Assembly: GCA_900762245.1 (NCBI GenBank)
Contig: CAAFFR010000014.1
Coordinates: 1-14,220 of the forward strand
Source: an uncultured Oscillospiraceae bacterium
GTDB lineage: Bacteria > Bacillota_A > Clostridia > Oscillospirales > Oscillospiraceae
Direction of reading: 5' to 3'
Length of the DNA: 14,220 bases
Shown here in pieces: positions 1 through 7,217 of the stretch. Position 1 is the first letter of the stretch. Each line of letters opens with the position of its first letter. The notes beneath the pieces are model-generated. The model saw nothing but the letters and a program-made list of their open reading frames with translations. It did not search any database and was not told the origin of the DNA. A program made the position numbers and the translations under genes.

Positions 1-40
1 AATCAGTGGGTCCCGGGTTCGAGTCCCTGAAGGTGCACCA
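1..40 (+). tRNA. tRNA, 3' half only, probably tRNA-Lys
   Basis: The window opens just after the anticodon of a tRNA. Bases 1-2 (AA) fit tRNA positions 37-38, 3-7 (TCAGT) the 3' anticodon stem, 8-12 the variable loop, 13-17 and 25-29 the T stem around the TTCGAGT loop (18-24), 30-36 the acceptor strand, and 38-40 an encoded CCA. The T stem has one C/T mismatch (14/28). The anticodon is outside the window. The AATCAG context resembles tRNA-Lys genes (anticodon loop CTCTTAA or CTTTTAA), so Lys is an inference. tRNA-Glu follows two bases later, so the two are probably co-transcribed. Confidence 0.85.
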
Positions 41-42
41 AT

Positions 43-117
43 GGCCCATTGGTCAAGTGGTTAAGACAGCGGCCTCTCACGCCGTTAACATCGGTTCGAA
101 TCCGGTATGGGTCACCA
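43..117 (+). tRNA. tRNA-Glu (anticodon CTC)
   Basis: This is a complete 75-nt cloverleaf. The acceptor strands GGCCCAT (43-49) and ATGGGTC (107-113) pair with one G-U. The anticodon stem is 69-73/81-85 around the loop CTCTCAC (74-80), with anticodon CTC at 76-78, which reads the Glu codon GAG. The T loop is TTCGAAT, followed by a discriminator A and an encoded CCA (115-117). It lies two bases after the preceding tRNA and about 30 bases before the 5S rRNA, which suggests one precursor transcript. Confidence 0.96.
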
Positions 118-124
118 AAGAAAA

Positions 125-142
125 TAATGGTAAAAGCCATTA
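125..142 (+). other. small hairpin between tRNA-Glu and 5S rRNA
   Basis: TAATGG (125-130) and CCATTA (137-142) form a 6-bp stem with a 6-nt loop. There is no T run after it, so it is not a terminator. It may mark a processing point separating the tRNA from the 5S precursor. That role is inference only. Confidence 0.35.
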
Positions 143-145
143 AGA

Positions 146-264
146 TAGTTCGTGTTGATTGTCATGTGGGTCCACCTGTTCCCATCCCGAACACAGAAGT
201 TAAGCACATGTACGCCGACAATACTTGGCGGGTGACTGCCCGGGAAGATAGGTAAGGCGAACAC
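146..264 (+). rRNA. rrf: 5S ribosomal RNA
   Basis: This is a 5S rRNA of about 117 nt, part of the large ribosomal subunit. The most conserved stretch, CCCGAACACAGAAGTTAAGC, lies at 186-205, and the terminal helix pairs GTTCG (148-152) with CGAAC (258-262). The ends are uncertain by a few bases. It follows two tRNAs rather than a visible 23S gene, and a strong intrinsic terminator comes right after. The short ORFs overlapping it on both strands are not genes. Confidence 0.93.
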
Positions 265-266
265 AA

Positions 267-294
267 AACCTCCTACGAAAGTAGGAGGTTTTTT
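267..294 (+). terminator. intrinsic terminator of the tRNA-5S transcript
   Basis: AACCTCCTAC (267-276) and GTAGGAGGTT (281-290) form a perfect 10-bp stem closed by a GAAA tetraloop, and the T run reaches 294. This is a textbook rho-independent terminator for the stable-RNA transcript. Confidence 0.95.
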
Positions 295-300
295 CTTGCT

Positions 301-324
301 AAAACATGCCACCGGCATGTTTTT
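301..324. terminator. second hairpin, possible bidirectional terminator
   Basis: AAAACATGCC (301-310) and GGCATGTTTT (314-323) form a perfect 10-bp stem with a 3-nt loop. The stem has A on one side and T on the other, so a U-run follows in either direction. It lies only 6 bases after the 5S terminator and would back it up, or stop minus-strand read-through into the RNA genes. Confidence 0.6.
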
Positions 325-402
325 ACGCAAGGACAATACGTGGGCCTATTTGGGAAGGTGCAGTAACGCGAACATATGAAAGCCCTAAAGTCAGTTGTTG
401 AC

Positions 403-443
403 AAAAAAGGATCTTGCCTGTGTTATACAAGCAGGATCCTTTT
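403..443 (-). terminator. terminator of the DUF975-family gene
   Basis: AAAAGGATCTTGC (405-417) pairs with GCAGGATCCTTTT (431-443), with one T-G wobble and a 13-nt loop. Read on the minus strand, the stem ends in a T run (408-403) and lies 9 bases past the stop codon of the membrane-protein gene. The 325-402 stretch between the hairpins has no convincing gene. Confidence 0.85.
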
Positions 444-452
444 CTTTGGGAT

Positions 453-1175
453 TTACTTGCAAGATGTCTCCCTATTTTCCACCTGCAGCTGACGATAGAA
501 GGCTGCTCGGGCGGCAGCAGTGTAGGGATTCAGAAATAGGTAACCGAAATTCAGCCGTATTCCGTTGAAGCTGAAGCCTGCCAAGATCTCCCAGCCAATG
601 AAGCTTAGGTTCAGAAGGAACAGATCCATTTTATGTCCTTCCATCATCTGCTGGGACAGTTCGATAGCCTGAGATACAGTTAGATTTGGATGCTCTGCCA
701 GAATGAAGGGCGTCATGGAATAACTGTAGGATTTGACGATGCCGGGAATAACCAGCAGAAGGCTCCACAGCGTCGTATATACGCTTCGGAGGAATATCTG
801 GGCAAAACCAGTGCCGAATCGGTCAAACTGGGAGAAGATATCCCGGAACTGAAAGTCTTTTCCGTCATGTTGGTTTAGCAGAAGTTGGGCATACCCCAGC
901 TGGATCACACCGCCTAAAATAAAGGTTGCCAATCCCAGTGTGCCGGAACGCAGGGAAAAGGTTATGGGACCGATTTCTGTTTTCCAGTTCAGGGCATTGC
1001 TGATCGTTTGCAGTGTTGGACATCTCGCCAGTGCTTCTGTGCCGATACTGGGCCAGAAATTGGATCCTGTGAGCTGGCCGCCCAGCAGAAAGGCTACTGC
1101 GGCGATACCGATGGATATCCCCCATTTTCCTGCCAGATTGGCTCTGGCTCTTGCCCGCAAAATGCTCGGTTCCAT
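453..1175 (-). CDS. DUF975-family multi-pass membrane protein
   Basis: This is an integral membrane protein of unknown function, 240 aa from the preferred start. Hydrophobic segments lie near residues 17-36, 78-102, 124-146 and 184-203, with a further weakly hydrophobic stretch after that. The family-like features I recognise are the basic N-terminus rich in Ala-Arg (ILRARARANL), the IPGIVKSYSYSM stretch (143-154) after the third segment, a MMEGHKMDLF stretch (177-186), and a C-terminal LNPYTAAARAAFYRQL. The frame also has an ATG at 1181, but GGAGG (1187-1183) is 1 nt from that and 7 nt from the ATG at 1175, so 1175 is chosen. It is transcribed after the TPR gene but separated from it by a terminator, and it has its own -10 box and terminator. 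The family assignment rests on recalled motifs, not a search. Confidence 0.88.
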   Translation of the reverse strand: MEPSILRARARANLAGKWGISIGIAAVAFLLGGQLTGSNFWPSIGTEALARCPTLQTISNALNWKTEIGPITFSLRSGTLGLATFILGGVIQLGYAQLLLNQHDGKDFQFRDIFSQFDRFGTGFAQIFLRSVYTTLWSLLLVIPGIVKSYSYSMTPFILAEHPNLTVSQAIELSQQMMEGHKMDLFLLNLSFIGWEILAGFSFNGIRLNFGYLFLNPYTAAARAAFYRQLQVENRETSCK

Positions 1176-1182
1176 AGTCATA

Positions 1183-1187
1183 CCTCC
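1183..1187 (-). promoter_or_regulatory. ribosome binding site deciding the DUF975 gene start
   Basis: On the minus strand GGGGAGG is followed by T and then an ATG (1181), with a second ATG in frame at 1175. The 1-nt spacing to the first is too short and the 7-nt spacing to the second is ideal. Confidence 0.8.
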
Positions 1188-1206
1188 CCAATTTTATTTC
1201 AATTTC

Positions 1207-1212
1207 ATTATA
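1207..1212 (-). promoter_or_regulatory. -10 box upstream of the DUF975-family gene
   Basis: A consensus TATAAT lies about 30 bases before the start codon on the minus strand. The hexamer 17 bases upstream (1235-1230, CATGGA) is a poor -35. A TTGACA at 1257-1252 is too far away for this -10. The promoter is therefore plausible but incomplete. Confidence 0.5.
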
Positions 1213-1261
1213 TCGTATCCTGGAGAGAATCCATGACGAAACTGTAAATTCTGTCAAATAT

Positions 1262-1286
1262 GGCCGCATCCTCACGGGATGCGGCC
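1262..1286 (-). terminator. terminator of the TPR-protein gene
   Basis: GGCCGCATCC (1262-1271) and GGATGCGGCC (1277-1286) form a perfect 10-bp GC-rich stem with a 5-nt loop, 7 bases past the TPR gene stop on the minus strand. The tail ATATTT is only moderately U-rich. Confidence 0.75.
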
Positions 1287-1293
1287 TGAGTTC

Positions 1294-2091
1294 TTATCTT
1301 TTCTTCAGTGCGGAGATGGTGTCGGTGATTTTTTTCTCGCTGTAGCCGTTCCCCACAGCCAGCTGGGTATAGCGCTTGGAGAGAATGGGATCCTTCATCA
1401 GACCATAGCAGATAGCAGCGGTAGCCAGGGCAGAGGCGTTTGTTTCCTCCTTTTCCAGAACCAGCATAGCCTGATCCAGTGCAGCATCATAGTCTCCATC
1501 AGCAACATAGGTGGTGGCGATGCGGCTGCGTGCCTCCAGATGATTGCTGTCCAGCTCCAGTGCAAACTCATAGGAATCCCGGGCTTTCTTCAATTCTCCC
1601 TGTCGCTGATAGCAGGAACCAATCTCCATGGCCAGCGCTACAGAGGGATGGAGAACGATGGCCTTGTTGTACTGCCGGATGGCTTCCTTGTAATTCTGCT
1701 GCTGGATGGCACACAGGGCGGTTGCCATGGCGACGACATAAGTTTCCTGGTCATTGCGACACTGTGCGGCAAGTTTCCCCAACTTGTTCAGTGCGGATTT
1801 GGGGAGATTCTTGCTGTAATCACTGAGAGCAGACAGGAACTTTGCATTTCTCTGGGGATCATCCGCAAAGGCATCCTTGGCAAAATCACCCCGGACAGTT
1901 TCTTCCACATCCCGGGCGGGCGCAGAAGCCTTCTGCTTTGGGCGGAAGGAAAAAGCCATGAAGCAGAAAAGGGCTATAATCAGCAGTAAGGTACCCTTAT
2001 TGGCTCCGCCGCCTGCGGCAAACATCTGCGGTAGCAGTGTAGAAAGGCCGATGAATAAAAGAATGGGAATCAGAAAACCTAATTTCTTCAT
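1294..2091 (-). CDS. TPR-repeat membrane protein, function unknown
   Basis: This is a 265-aa protein with two N-terminal hydrophobic segments (about residues 4-22 and 33-48) joined by a Gly/Ala-rich turn, then a basic, polar linker and a helical C-terminal domain. Three TPR-like units lie near 118-151, 152-185 and 186-219, with typical Gly/Ala, Tyr and Pro spacing such as NYKEAIRQYNKAIVLHP. The likely topology is a membrane hairpin with a cytoplasmic TPR domain, which would serve as a protein-binding scaffold. That is inferred. The start is supported by AAGGAG 7 bases upstream of the ATG. It has its own promoter and terminator, and no operon partner reveals its pathway. I do not recognise a named family. 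Confidence 0.85.
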   Translation of the reverse strand: MKKLGFLIPILLFIGLSTLLPQMFAAGGGANKGTLLLIIALFCFMAFSFRPKQKASAPARDVEETVRGDFAKDAFADDPQRNAKFLSALSDYSKNLPKSALNKLGKLAAQCRNDQETYVVAMATALCAIQQQNYKEAIRQYNKAIVLHPSVALAMEIGSCYQRQGELKKARDSYEFALELDSNHLEARSRIATTYVADGDYDAALDQAMLVLEKEETNASALATAAICYGLMKDPILSKRYTQLAVGNGYSEKKITDTISALKKR

Positions 2092-2120
2092 GAAAACGCT
2101 CCTTTTTTGTTTATGGAAGT

Positions 2121-2149
2121 ATTATACAGGATAATTCCCGAAATGAAAA
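2121..2149 (-). promoter_or_regulatory. sigma-A-type promoter of the TPR gene
   Basis: A consensus TATAAT (2126-2121 on the minus strand) is preceded at 17 bases by TTTTCA (2149-2144), a partial -35. It lies 30 bases before the start codon, immediately after the glnS terminator. Confidence 0.6.
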
Positions 2150-2170
2150 GACTTTTTTCACACGATACAG

Positions 2171-2204
2171 AAAAAGCAGGACGAAGAAATTTCTTCGTCC
2201 TGCT
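2171..2204 (-). terminator. terminator of glnS
   Basis: Bases 2175-2204 are a perfect 30-nt inverted repeat (half AGCAGGACGAAGAAA), giving a long stem with a minimal loop. On the minus strand it is followed by TTTTTC. It begins 9 bases past the glnS stop. Confidence 0.93.
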
Positions 2205-2212
2205 GCTTATCT

Positions 2213-3892
<1,680 letters not shown>

Positions 3893-3937
3893 ATCGTAAC
3901 ATCCTCTCTTGTAGGTTTGTTTTTCCAATAATATGCC

Positions 3938-3966
3938 ATTATAACCCATTGCACAGAGATTTGCAA
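3938..3966 (-). promoter_or_regulatory. sigma-A-type promoter of glnS
   Basis: On the minus strand TTGCAA (3966-3961), a 17-nt spacer, then TATAAT (3943-3938). The predicted start lies near 3931, giving a short leader before the ATG at 3892. Confidence 0.82.
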
Positions 3967-4081
3967 CAAAAAATCCTGCCCAAATCCGGTTATTCCAACA
4001 GTTTCCTTGTGTGGAAAATGTACACACTGACAAAAATTGTGAAAAAGAAGAAAACAATTTCAGAAATCTTCAATTTTATGG

Positions 4082-4110
4082 TTGTCATTTTGCTTATCTT
4101 AAGGTAAAAT
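4082..4110 (+). promoter_or_regulatory. sigma-A-type promoter of the pyrH cluster
   Basis: TTGTCA (4082-4087), a 17-nt spacer, then TAAAAT (4105-4110). The predicted transcription start is about 4116-4118, which bears on the choice of the pyrH start codon. Confidence 0.75.
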
Positions 4111-4131
4111 AGGAAAGGATATGAAGAAGAC

Positions 4132-4137
4132 AAGGAG
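4132..4137 (+). promoter_or_regulatory. ribosome binding site supporting a TTG start of pyrH
   Basis: AAGGAG lies inside the 5' extension of the pyrH frame, 10 bases before an in-frame TTG at 4148. The other candidate, AGGAAAGG (4111-4118) before the ATG at 4121, would lie mostly upstream of the predicted transcription start. Confidence 0.6.
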
Positions 4138-4147
4138 AGTGAGACAA

Positions 4148-4876
4148 TTGTCTGAGCTGAAATACAAGAGAATCCTGCTGAAAGTCAGCGGCGAGGCATT
4201 GGGCGAGAAAACAGCCGCAGGTGACGGCTTCGGTCTGGATTTTTCCAAGATCAATGCAGTTTGCGCTTCCATTAAGGAATGTGTGGATATGGGTGTTCAG
4301 GTAGGTCTGGTCATTGGCGGCGGCAATTTCTGGCGCGGTATTAAGAATGGCAGCGGCAAGATGCAGCGCTCCCATGCCGATGCAATGGGTATGCTGGCCA
4401 CCGTTATGAATGCCATTGCCGTGGCAGATGCCCTGGAAGAGCATGGCATGGATGCCCGTGTACTTACCGCTGTGGAAATGCACAAGTTTGCAGAATATTT
4501 CACCCGGGATACCGCAAACCGCTACTTAAACGAGGGTAAGGTTGTCCTGTTTGCTGCAGGCACCGGAAACCCCTATTTCTCCACCGATACCGGTGCAGTG
4601 CTTCGCGGCGTGGAGATCGAAGCAGATGCCATCCTGATGGCAAAAAATGTGGATGCCATCTATTCCGCAGACCCCAATAAGGACCCCAATGCCATCCGCT
4701 ATACCCATCTGACCTACAGCGAAGCACTGGCCAAGAACCTGAGAGCTACGGATATCACCGCAATGGCACTGGCAATGGATAACAATATGACTATGGTCTG
4801 CTTTGGTCTGGCAGAAGAAAACAGTATCATCCGTGTGGTTCGGGGCGAAGCCATCGGAACCACCGTTACCAATTAA
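4148..4876 (+). CDS. pyrH: uridylate kinase (UMP kinase)
   Basis: PyrH phosphorylates UMP to UDP with ATP, supplying pyrimidine nucleotides for RNA, DNA and UDP-sugars. It is a hexameric amino-acid-kinase-fold enzyme. Visible motifs are YKRILLKVSGEAL at the N-terminus (phosphate loop), GGGNFWRG, DAMGMLATVMNA (UMP site), and GTGNPYFSTDTGAVLRG followed by a KNVDAIYSADP stretch. The frame is open from an ATG at 4121 (251 aa). I prefer TTG 4148 (242 aa) because it matches the roughly 240 aa of E. coli and B. subtilis PyrH, has AAGGAG upstream, and lies after the predicted transcription start. The sequence between 4121 and 4147 (KKTRRVRQ) looks unlike a protein N-terminus of this family. The gene heads the cluster, with frr 19 bases downstream. 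Confidence 0.96.
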   Translation: MSELKYKRILLKVSGEALGEKTAAGDGFGLDFSKINAVCASIKECVDMGVQVGLVIGGGNFWRGIKNGSGKMQRSHADAMGMLATVMNAIAVADALEEHGMDARVLTAVEMHKFAEYFTRDTANRYLNEGKVVLFAAGTGNPYFSTDTGAVLRGVEIEADAILMAKNVDAIYSADPNKDPNAIRYTHLTYSEALAKNLRATDITAMALAMDNNMTMVCFGLAEENSIIRVVRGEAIGTTVTN

Positions 4877-4895
4877 CATTTAGGAGGAAATAATC

Positions 4896-5450
4896 ATGGC
4901 TGTTGATTTCAAGGATTACGCAAGAAGAATGGACAAGGCTCTGGAGCATCTGAATGAGGAATTTGGTGCGGTCCGCGCAGGCCGTGCCAATCCCAAGGTT
5001 CTGGACCGCATTACTGTGGAATACTATGGCAGTGAAACTCCTTTGAACGGTGTTGCCACCATCTCCACCCCCGATGCCCGTACCCTGGTGATCCAGCCCT
5101 GGGATACCAAACTGCTGAAGGACATTCAGAAGGCTATTCAAACCTCCGATCTGGGTATCAACCCCCAGAACGACGGCCGCGTCATCCGGCTGGTGTTCCC
5201 CCAGCTGACTGAGGACCGTCGTAAGGACCTGGTCAAGCAGGTTAAGAAGTACGCCGAGGAAGCCAAGGTGGCTATGCGCAACATCCGCCGCGACGGCATG
5301 GACTACGTCAAGAAGCTGAAGAAGAATTCCGAGATCACCGAAGACGATCAGAAGAAGGCTGAAAAGGACCTGCAGGATCTGCTGGATAAGAACATCAAGA
5401 AGGCAGACGCAGCTCTGGCAGCAAAGGAAAAGGAACTGATGAGCATGTAA
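4896..5450 (+). CDS. frr: ribosome recycling factor
   Basis: RRF works with EF-G to split the post-termination ribosome. The 184-aa product has the family's usual length. Hallmarks are the N-terminal helix ending in VRAGRANPKVLD (about 27-38), the LVIQPWD stretch, GINPQNDGRVIRLVFPQLTEDRRKDL, and the long charged C-terminal helices of the three-helix bundle (KYAEEAKVAMRNIRRD onward). The start is clear: AGGAGG (4882-4887) with an 8-nt spacer. It is co-transcribed with pyrH, a widely conserved pairing. A 152-nt gap with three hairpins follows. Confidence 0.98.
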   Translation: MAVDFKDYARRMDKALEHLNEEFGAVRAGRANPKVLDRITVEYYGSETPLNGVATISTPDARTLVIQPWDTKLLKDIQKAIQTSDLGINPQNDGRVIRLVFPQLTEDRRKDLVKQVKKYAEEAKVAMRNIRRDGMDYVKKLKKNSEITEDDQKKAEKDLQDLLDKNIKKADAALAAKEKELMSM

Positions 5451-5472
5451 TATTACGGAAAAACCGTAATAT
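5450..5472 (+). other. hairpin at the frr stop codon
   Basis: ATATTACGG (5450-5458) and CCGTAATAT (5464-5472) form a perfect 9-bp stem with an A5 loop, overlapping the last base of the frr stop. No T run follows, so it is not a standard terminator. It may protect the frr mRNA 3' end or pause transcription, which is inference. Confidence 0.55.
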
Positions 5473-5485
5473 CCGTGTATTTACT

Positions 5486-5516
5486 GCAGGGCGGGCTGCT
5501 CTCAGCCCGCCCCTGC
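5486..5516. repeat. GC-rich palindrome, GGGCGGG type, copy 1
   Basis: GGGCGGGCTG (5489-5498) pairs perfectly with CAGCCCGCCC (5503-5512) around CTCT. GCA/TGC extends the stem past a bulged C. A hairpin with the same CTGyAGGGCGGG start occurs between cdsA and dxr, suggesting a dispersed intergenic repeat. It could also act as a weak terminator, though no T run follows. Confidence 0.6.
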
Positions 5517-5528
5517 CATTCATGAATG

Positions 5529-5567
5529 CTGAACAATGCATAAAAGAATCTTTTACGTATTGTTCAG
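5529..5567. repeat. long AT-rich inverted repeat upstream of uppS
   Basis: CTGAACAAT (5529-5537) pairs with ATTGTTCAG (5559-5567). The stem continues through G-U and C-G pairs and one A/C mismatch into TAAAA/TTTTA (5541-5545/5551-5555), so about 16 of 17 positions pair. The palindrome CATTCATGAATG (5517-5528) abuts it. It ends about 35 bases before the uppS start. Confidence 0.55.
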
Positions 5568-5602
5568 TATTTAGAAACTAAGGTATAGAAAGAGGTGCGC
5601 CT

Positions 5603-6322
5603 GTGGCACATCCTGAGAAACAAAATCTGCCCCCCCTGCAGCATATCGCCATCATCATGGATGGCAACGGCCGCTGGGCAAAGCAGCGGGGCCTGCCCCG
5701 GACTGCCGGTCATGCGGCCGGTGCGGAATCCTTCCGCCGCATTGCCAATTACTGCCGTACACTGGGGGTCAAATATCTGACGGTTTACGCCTTCTCCACA
5801 GAGAACTGGAAGCGTTCCCAGGAGGAAGTGGCAGGTATTATGCGCCTGTTACGCCGGTATCTGGAGGAAGCGTTGCAGGACATGGAGAAAAACCGGGTCT
5901 GCTTCCGGTTCTTTGGCGACCTGAGCCGACTGAGCCCGGAACTGCAGAAACTCTGCCGGGATGCGGAAAGCCGGTCTGAAGACTATGATGTGCAGGTGAA
6001 TTTCTGCCTGAACTACGGCGGCCGGGATGAACTGGTTCACGCAGCCAGAGCCTTTGCAGCCGATGTGGCGGCAGGGAAGTACAAGGCAGAGGACCTGACA
6101 GAGGAGCTTCTGTCTACATACCTGTATTCCAGGGATGTGCCTGACCCGGAGCTGATCATCCGGCCCTCCGGTGAGCAGCGGACCAGCAACTTCCTGCTGT
6201 GGCAGTCCGCTTACTCGGAATATGTTTTTATGAATGTGCTGTGGCCTGATTTTGCTCCAGAGCATCTGGATCAGGCCATTGCGGAATATCACCGGCGTAA
6301 CCGCCGCTTCGGAGGAGTATAA
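5603..6322 (+). CDS. uppS: isoprenyl transferase (undecaprenyl diphosphate synthase)
   Basis: UppS is a cis-prenyltransferase that extends farnesyl diphosphate with isopentenyl diphosphate to make the C55 lipid carrier for peptidoglycan and other envelope polymers. It acts at the cytoplasmic membrane. The 239-aa product shows the catalytic MDGNGRWAKQRG (Asp20), GHAAGAESFRR, YAFSTENWKR, NYGGRDEL, and the substrate loop IIRPSGEQRTSNFLLWQSAYSEYVF. The usual form of that loop is RTSGE/RTGGE, so the Pro is a mild variant. Translation starts at GTG 5603, with GAGG about 7 bases upstream and no alternative nearby. The gene is followed after 6 bases by cdsA, a conserved pair. Confidence 0.97.
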   Translation: MAHPEKQNLPPLQHIAIIMDGNGRWAKQRGLPRTAGHAAGAESFRRIANYCRTLGVKYLTVYAFSTENWKRSQEEVAGIMRLLRRYLEEALQDMEKNRVCFRFFGDLSRLSPELQKLCRDAESRSEDYDVQVNFCLNYGGRDELVHAARAFAADVAAGKYKAEDLTEELLSTYLYSRDVPDPELIIRPSGEQRTSNFLLWQSAYSEYVFMNVLWPDFAPEHLDQAIAEYHRRNRRFGGV

Positions 6323-6328
6323 AGAGAA

Positions 6329-7144
6329 ATGAAAACCCGAATTTTAGCGGCGGCAGTGCTGATTCCTGCGCTGTTCTTAGTCGTTCTGGTATTGCCCAAG
6401 GAACTGGCAGCGGTCCTTATGGGTATCCTGCAGGCGGTAGCCGCCTATGAACTGCTGTACCGCACCAAGCTGGTGACAAAGCCCAAGCTGGTGATCTATT
6501 GCGCACTGATGGCTTTCGCCATTGCGGTGTGGAGCTTTTACGAAGCGGTTCACGCCTACTTTGTTCTGATGATGCTGGTTTTCTTCCTGTTGATGTTCTC
6601 CGAAATGATGCGGGACCATATCAAAATGCGCTTTGAGACCTTGTCCATGTGCTTCGTGGGCGGTCTGGTGGTACCTTATCTCATGAGCAGCGTGGTGCGC
6701 ATTTTGTCTTCCAACACGGGCCGGTATGTGATTCTGATCCCCTTTGTCATCGCCTGCTGCTGTGACGCCGGTGCCTATTTTATCGGTATCCACTTCGGCA
6801 AGCATAAGCTGGCTCCCGTGGTCAGCCCCAACAAGACCATTGAAGGGGCACTGGGCGGCATGGCAGCCGGTATTCTGGCTATGCTGCTGTATACCTTCAT
6901 TCTGGATGTCCCTCTGCGCTTTGATGTCAGCTACGGTGCCGCGATCCTGTACGGCATCCTGGGCTGCCTGGTGGGTGAGCTGGGAGACCTGTGCTTCTCC
7001 GTCATCAAGCGCCAGACCGGCATCAAGGACTACGGCAATCTGATCCCCGGCCATGGCGGCGTGCTGGACCGGTTCGATTCCATTCTGGCAGTGGCCCCTC
7101 TGGTGGAAGCCATGCTGCTGATCATGCCTGTAATTATTTTATAA
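6329..7144 (+). CDS. cdsA: phosphatidate cytidylyltransferase
   Basis: CdsA makes CDP-diacylglycerol from phosphatidate and CTP, the precursor of phosphatidylglycerol and related phospholipids. The 271-aa product is a polytopic membrane protein with hydrophobic segments throughout. The C-terminal family signature is complete: SVIKRQTGIKDYGNLIPGHG at 224-243, then GVLDRFD (244-250). The upstream conserved pieces are CDAGAYFIG (145-153), SPNKTIEGA (166-174) and GELGDL (216-221). It starts 6 bases after uppS, and GGAGGAG at the uppS 3' end supplies the ribosome site, so the two are probably translationally coupled. Confidence 0.97.
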   Translation: MKTRILAAAVLIPALFLVVLVLPKELAAVLMGILQAVAAYELLYRTKLVTKPKLVIYCALMAFAIAVWSFYEAVHAYFVLMMLVFFLLMFSEMMRDHIKMRFETLSMCFVGGLVVPYLMSSVVRILSSNTGRYVILIPFVIACCCDAGAYFIGIHFGKHKLAPVVSPNKTIEGALGGMAAGILAMLLYTFILDVPLRFDVSYGAAILYGILGCLVGELGDLCFSVIKRQTGIKDYGNLIPGHGGVLDRFDSILAVAPLVEAMLLIMPVIIL

Positions 7145-7152
7145 GACAGAAA

Positions 7153-7184
7153 CTGTAGGGCGGGGGCATACTCCCGCCCTACAG
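7153..7184. repeat. GC-rich palindrome, GGGCGGG type, copy 2
   Basis: CTGTAGGGCGGG (7153-7164) and CCCGCCCTACAG (7173-7184) form a perfect 12-bp stem with an 8-nt loop between cdsA and dxr. Its outer sequence resembles the frr-uppS hairpin at 5486-5516. It is followed by GATGCATTCCCTTTTG, which is not a clean T run, so read-through into dxr is likely. Confidence 0.65.
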
Positions 7185-7217
7185 ATGCATTCCCTTTTGT
7201 TGTGAAAGGAGCTCTTA

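Noticed and set aside
376..492. Short plus-strand ORF starting ATGAAAGCC
   Set aside because: It reads through the terminator hairpin into the antisense of the DUF975 gene, and no ribosome site precedes it.
3893..4057. N-terminal extension of glnS by 55 residues
   Set aside because: It would include the TTGCAA-N17-TATAAT promoter and A/T-rich spacer. GlnRS homologs begin near the 3892 start.
5560..5589. Possible uppS promoter (TTGTTC, 18-nt spacer, TATAGA)
   Set aside because: It would start transcription inside or after the uppS ribosome site, the -35 lies in the inverted-repeat arm, and both boxes are weak.
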